Positions 62,501-64,000 of a stretch of DNA of 64,000 bases are shown one piece after another. Numbering within the stretch: position 1 is the first letter of the stretch; the number at the start of each line of letters is the position of its first letter. The position numbers and the translations under genes were made by a program. Under the pieces are notes generated by a model that worked only from the letters and a program-made list of their open reading frames with translations, had not been told where the DNA came from and made no database searches. Location: contig JANXVG010000074.1 of NCBI GenBank assembly GCA_025351795.1, forward strand, positions 45,825 through 109,824, in the 5' to 3' direction. Source of the DNA: Salinibacterium sp. (GTDB lineage: Bacteria > Actinomycetota > Actinomycetes > Actinomycetales > Microbacteriaceae).

Positions 62501-63042
62501 CCCCGTCGTTCGAGTTGCTCGGCATAGGCGGCCAACTGCAGGAGAGCGGTGACGCGGGCGCTGCGCGCGAGCTTGGTGTCTTGAACGAGGTAGCGACCGT
62601 CGGGGGTGCGCACGATGAAGTCGGCGAACCCGACAAATGCGATGTCGCCATTGTGCGCTTCGTCGTCGACCGCGTCGTGGAATGTCGCCTGGAAGACGAC
62701 GTCGGCTGCGTTCTCAAACGCCGCTCGGGTGGTCTCCGCGGCGGTTGCCAGGGCGGTGCTGTTGCGGATATCTGGTCGCTCGATCTCAATAACCCCCGCG
62801 CCGAACTCAACCCGGTACCGTTCGAGCACGCGCAGTTCGTGTTCGTCGCCCAGCCTGCCCGTGCGTTCGAGCATGGCGTCTGGTTTCGGCGCGACGGCCG
62901 CAATGCGCCCCAGTCGCGCATCGAACCCGCGCAAGAACGCGAACTCGCACTTAGATGCCATGGTGAGATCGCTCGCGCTGGTGTAAACGACGGTGCGGTC
63001 ACCGTTGTTGCTGACAAACACCGAGCCTCCGTTCACCCTCAT
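59512..63042 (-). CDS. TM0106-type RecB-family nuclease/helicase fusion
   Basis: The 1176-residue protein fuses a nuclease and a helicase. Domain order: a PD-(D/E)XK nuclease near residues 110-180 (RYLVQDTKLARS, then LQLAAYAEQL), a Cys cluster CGHCDVC near 245, an RNase H-like exonuclease (IFFDFEGDPLY around 350), and an SF1 helicase with Walker A QGPPGTGKTYL, DEAG box VIDEAGQFSL, then VGTVDKFQGQEAA and NRLNVAISRAKW. It should process DNA ends or foreign DNA. ATG 63042 is the first start; GTG 63021 with GGAGG upstream is the alternative. The neighbour is jetD, so a defence role is possible. Confidence 0.9.
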   Translation of the reverse strand: MRVNGGSVFVSNNGDRTVVYTSASDLTMASKCEFAFLRGFDARLGRIAAVAPKPDAMLERTGRLGDEHELRVLERYRVEFGAGVIEIERPDIRNSTALATAAETTRAAFENAADVVFQATFHDAVDDEAHNGDIAFVGFADFIVRTPDGRYLVQDTKLARSARVTALLQLAAYAEQLERRGVPTADSVQLLLGDATVSEHRLRDITPVYRQRRERLHQIIRERRDDTDVVAWNDGRYTACGHCDVCAAEIETTRDVLIVAGMRVTQRSRLADADIRTIDEFAASSGPVHGIGDAALRALRQQARLQLTAAVGDVAHPVPPFEVIDAAALSTIPAPDDGDIFFDFEGDPLYTEGDATRWGLDYLFGMVDRDGAFTAYWAHDFPEEKQALRDFLDDVAVRRRQNPNLHIYHYASYERAHLTSIAARHGIGEDEVDQLLREHVLVDLYPIVRKAMRVGSRSYSIKKLEPLYMGGELRESDVTNAADSITEYADAMTLGAAGDPVARQHKLDQIADYNRYDCVSTLRLRDWMLGIAPSNGIEPGIAPDAPDAVDLQPSPLHDALSALAGNPLDPERSADQIAAAFAAAAIDYHRREQKTFWWAHFSRLLQPIEDWAEIRDVLVVEHATVERDWFREGKQRSDRRHLRLRGAWAPGSSVSAGAQARPYILYDQPGPFVVTGGDPGARLSQPVSVLEVDECSILIEEILSKDRSQYSHVPVALTPAPPPSAGQQKSAIEEWARAIVDASPGWPVDSAVDILRRTPPRTRSGIGSGTLARVVGEELSTAVTSSLLDLDSSYLAVQGPPGTGKTYLGAHVIVELVTRHRWKIGVVAQSHAVVENLLRAIVNAGLSRALVGKVPKDNDAASQFTALPADGHSLFAAENASTGFVVGGTAWDFSHPGRVARRSLDLLVIDEAGQFSLAATIAASVAARNLLLLGDPQQLPQVSQGVHPEPIDGSALGWISASHDVLPPELGYFLPASRRMHPAVTMPVSQLSYEGALHAHPSSSLRSLEGVEPGLHAVPVEHAGNTVESAEEAGRVVEIVHHMLGLSWSDPSDDRVSQPLGQADVIVVSPYNAQVQRLREALLSAGYGDVRVGTVDKFQGQEAAVAIVSLAASSAADSPRGMSFLLMRNRLNVAISRAKWAAYLVYSPQLVQYLPATPAGVAELSAFITLVAGGNA

Positions 63043-63389
63043 GTCGACGTCTTCGGAGGCTAACGGATCCTACCGACACGCGGCCGACCGCCACGAAGTG
63101 TATCGAAAGCCGTGTAGCGAATGCGGCGAATGTGCCGCGGCTCCAGATCGCGGTCGGTATTAACGAACCGCTGCCCCGACGCCCACTCCCGGGGACGGGC
63201 GATGTGGAACGCGCTGCCTGCGGGTCGTGAGTAGCGGGCGACGAGTAGCGAGTGACGAGTGACGAGTGTTGACTGCTGAGTGGTGAGCACAACATGTTTA
63301 CTGCGCGTGGAGCGTCTGGTTCTTGCCGCACACAAGACGTGCGTGGAAGTCGCTCGATGATTCCGAACTGGCCGAGAAAGTCGGCAACA
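63043..63389. other. Gap between jetD and the nuclease/helicase with degenerate short repeats
   Basis: No gene is supported. Between about 63225 and 63290 the sequence repeats GACGAGT/GAGTGACGAGTG units. On the minus strand this reads CACTCGTCACTCG, lying just downstream of jetD. Confidence 0.5.
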
Positions 63390-64000
63390 CTACTGATCGA
63401 GGACCCGCTCGAACGCGCCCTCCACAACCTCCCACGGTATTCTCTCCTGCTCAAGGCGCACGGACGGCCCGTGAGCGCTCGACCGAAGCGTGTCGAGAAC
63501 GGCCTGCTCGGGCGCCGTGAGCAACGAGAGCGACTGCAGGTTCTGATCGGTTTCAGTCGCCCAGAGCGCACGGTTGTCGAGCAGTACCGTCTCGTCCATC
63601 AGGATCGACTCCGCGGCCGGAAAATAGTTGCGAAACCGATTGAGGATGGCGAAACCGTGCGTATCGAGATCTCCCCAGTAGAGGATGCGCGCCGTTGCCA
63701 GCCAGGGCAATCGGCTCAGCACGTCGACCGCGTAGCCCTGTTTCGCGATGACGACAGCTCCCTCGATGTCACCGAATGAGTAGGCACATTGCTGGTTCTC
63801 GCAGACAATTACGACTCGCGGATGCCAGCGCAGCGCGGCGAGCACGTCCGGCTCTGCAGAGAAATCGCTGAGACCACCGAGCCCGGCCCTGAGCTGCGGA
63901 TCAAGCACCCGAAGGGTCAGCAGCTTTTCGAGAGTTCGGAGCCCGAACCCCTCCCGCTCATCGCTCGCGGTCGCTTTCCGGAGCGCTGTGCACAGCGCGC
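63390..64000 (-). CDS. jetD: JetD, Wadjet anti-plasmid system nuclease (C-terminal part; 5' end outside window)
   Basis: The frame is open to the right edge. Its C-terminal DUF2220 domain is a Toprim-like nuclease: VIVCENQQCAYSF, then AVDVLSRLPWL and ILYWGDLDTHGFAILNRFR, with the metal-binding GDLDTHG, then ILMDETVLL. JetD cuts circular plasmid DNA when the SMC-like JetABC complex extrudes it. jetA, jetB and jetC should lie to the right if this is a complete system, since jetD is usually the last gene. The visible part begins about residue 200 of the family. It ends 348 bp from the RecB-like nuclease/helicase. Confidence 0.88.
   Translation of the reverse strand, partial: ALCTALRKATASDEREGFGLRTLEKLLTLRVLDPQLRAGLGGLSDFSAEPDVLAALRWHPRVVIVCENQQCAYSFGDIEGAVVIAKQGYAVDVLSRLPWLATARILYWGDLDTHGFAILNRFRNYFPAAESILMDETVLLDNRALWATETDQNLQSLSLLTAPEQAVLDTLRSSAHGPSVRLEQERIPWEVVEGAFERVLDQ

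Noticed and set aside
61726..63063. Plus-strand 445-codon frame across the nuclease/helicase
   Set aside because: Antisense of conserved domains; no recognisable protein features.

Overview
The window reads as high-GC chromosomal DNA from an actinobacterium, most likely of the family Microbacteriaceae. The assignment is inferred from gene content: the actinobacterial bc1-aa3 respiratory set (qcrCAB, ctaCDEF), RbpA, a mycothiol-pathway ligase (MshC), DUF3043 and DUF222/HNH proteins, PafB/PafC, a HelY-type helicase, and an actinorhodopsin-like light-driven proton pump that suggests a sunlit aquatic or surface lifestyle. Genus cannot be fixed from the sequence alone.

Layout. 0-7 kb is core metabolism: the 3' end of dnaE, a flavin reductase, hisD, nrdR, pyrD, DUF3043, an M20 dipeptidase and an A-type Fe-S carrier. 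7-15 kb is the terminal respiratory chain in two convergent blocks: ctaC-ctaD-ctaF plus an overlapping GNAT gene on the plus strand, and ctaE-qcrC-qcrA-qcrB on the minus strand. 15-19 kb holds trpD, glpK, an alpha-hydroxy-acid oxidase remnant and the rhodopsin. 19.3-28 kb is accessory. It contains a 1.5-kb element with Tn3-type 38-bp ends and a perfect 5-bp target duplication that carries a collagen-like surface protein and a cupin, a membrane-protein/XRE pair, a secreted-protein gene broken by a 19-bp tandem duplication, an ABC exporter, a VbhA-like protein, a decayed tyrosine recombinase and a VapBC-type toxin-antitoxin pair with a palindromic operator candidate.

28-47 kb returns to conserved actinobacterial content: Nudix, SDR, NfeD/SPFH, a glycerophosphodiesterase with an apparent frameshift, RbpA, Lnt, HelY, TatC, TatA, PafC, PafB, an FKBP lipoprotein, TrmI, a HAD phosphatase, a PAC2 protein, MshC with an in-frame 15-bp repeat array, UppP, an M20 peptidase and tRNA-Leu(GAG). 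The Pup-proteasome genes that commonly lie between trmI and pafB in actinobacteria are not there. 47-50 kb carries two divergent secreted proteins, both ending in an LAxTG-type cell-wall sorting signal. 50-57 kb has an EEP-family protein, an amino-acid permease and a four-gene operon (NCS1 permease, cysteine hydrolase, ADP-ribosylglycohydrolase, PfkB kinase) resembling enterobacterial yegTUV in logic. 57-64 kb has a DUF2834 protein, a LexA-box-preceded DUF222/HNH endonuclease, a glutaredoxin, a large RecB-nuclease/helicase fusion and, running off the right edge, the C-terminal part of JetD from a Wadjet-type defence system.

The most notable signals are the passenger-bearing Tn3-like element lacking a transposase, the rhodopsin, the JetD/RecB-helicase neighbourhood at the edge, the nucleoside-type operon, and a set of small mutational events (tandem duplications, a homopolymer slip, coding repeats) that have reshaped genes.
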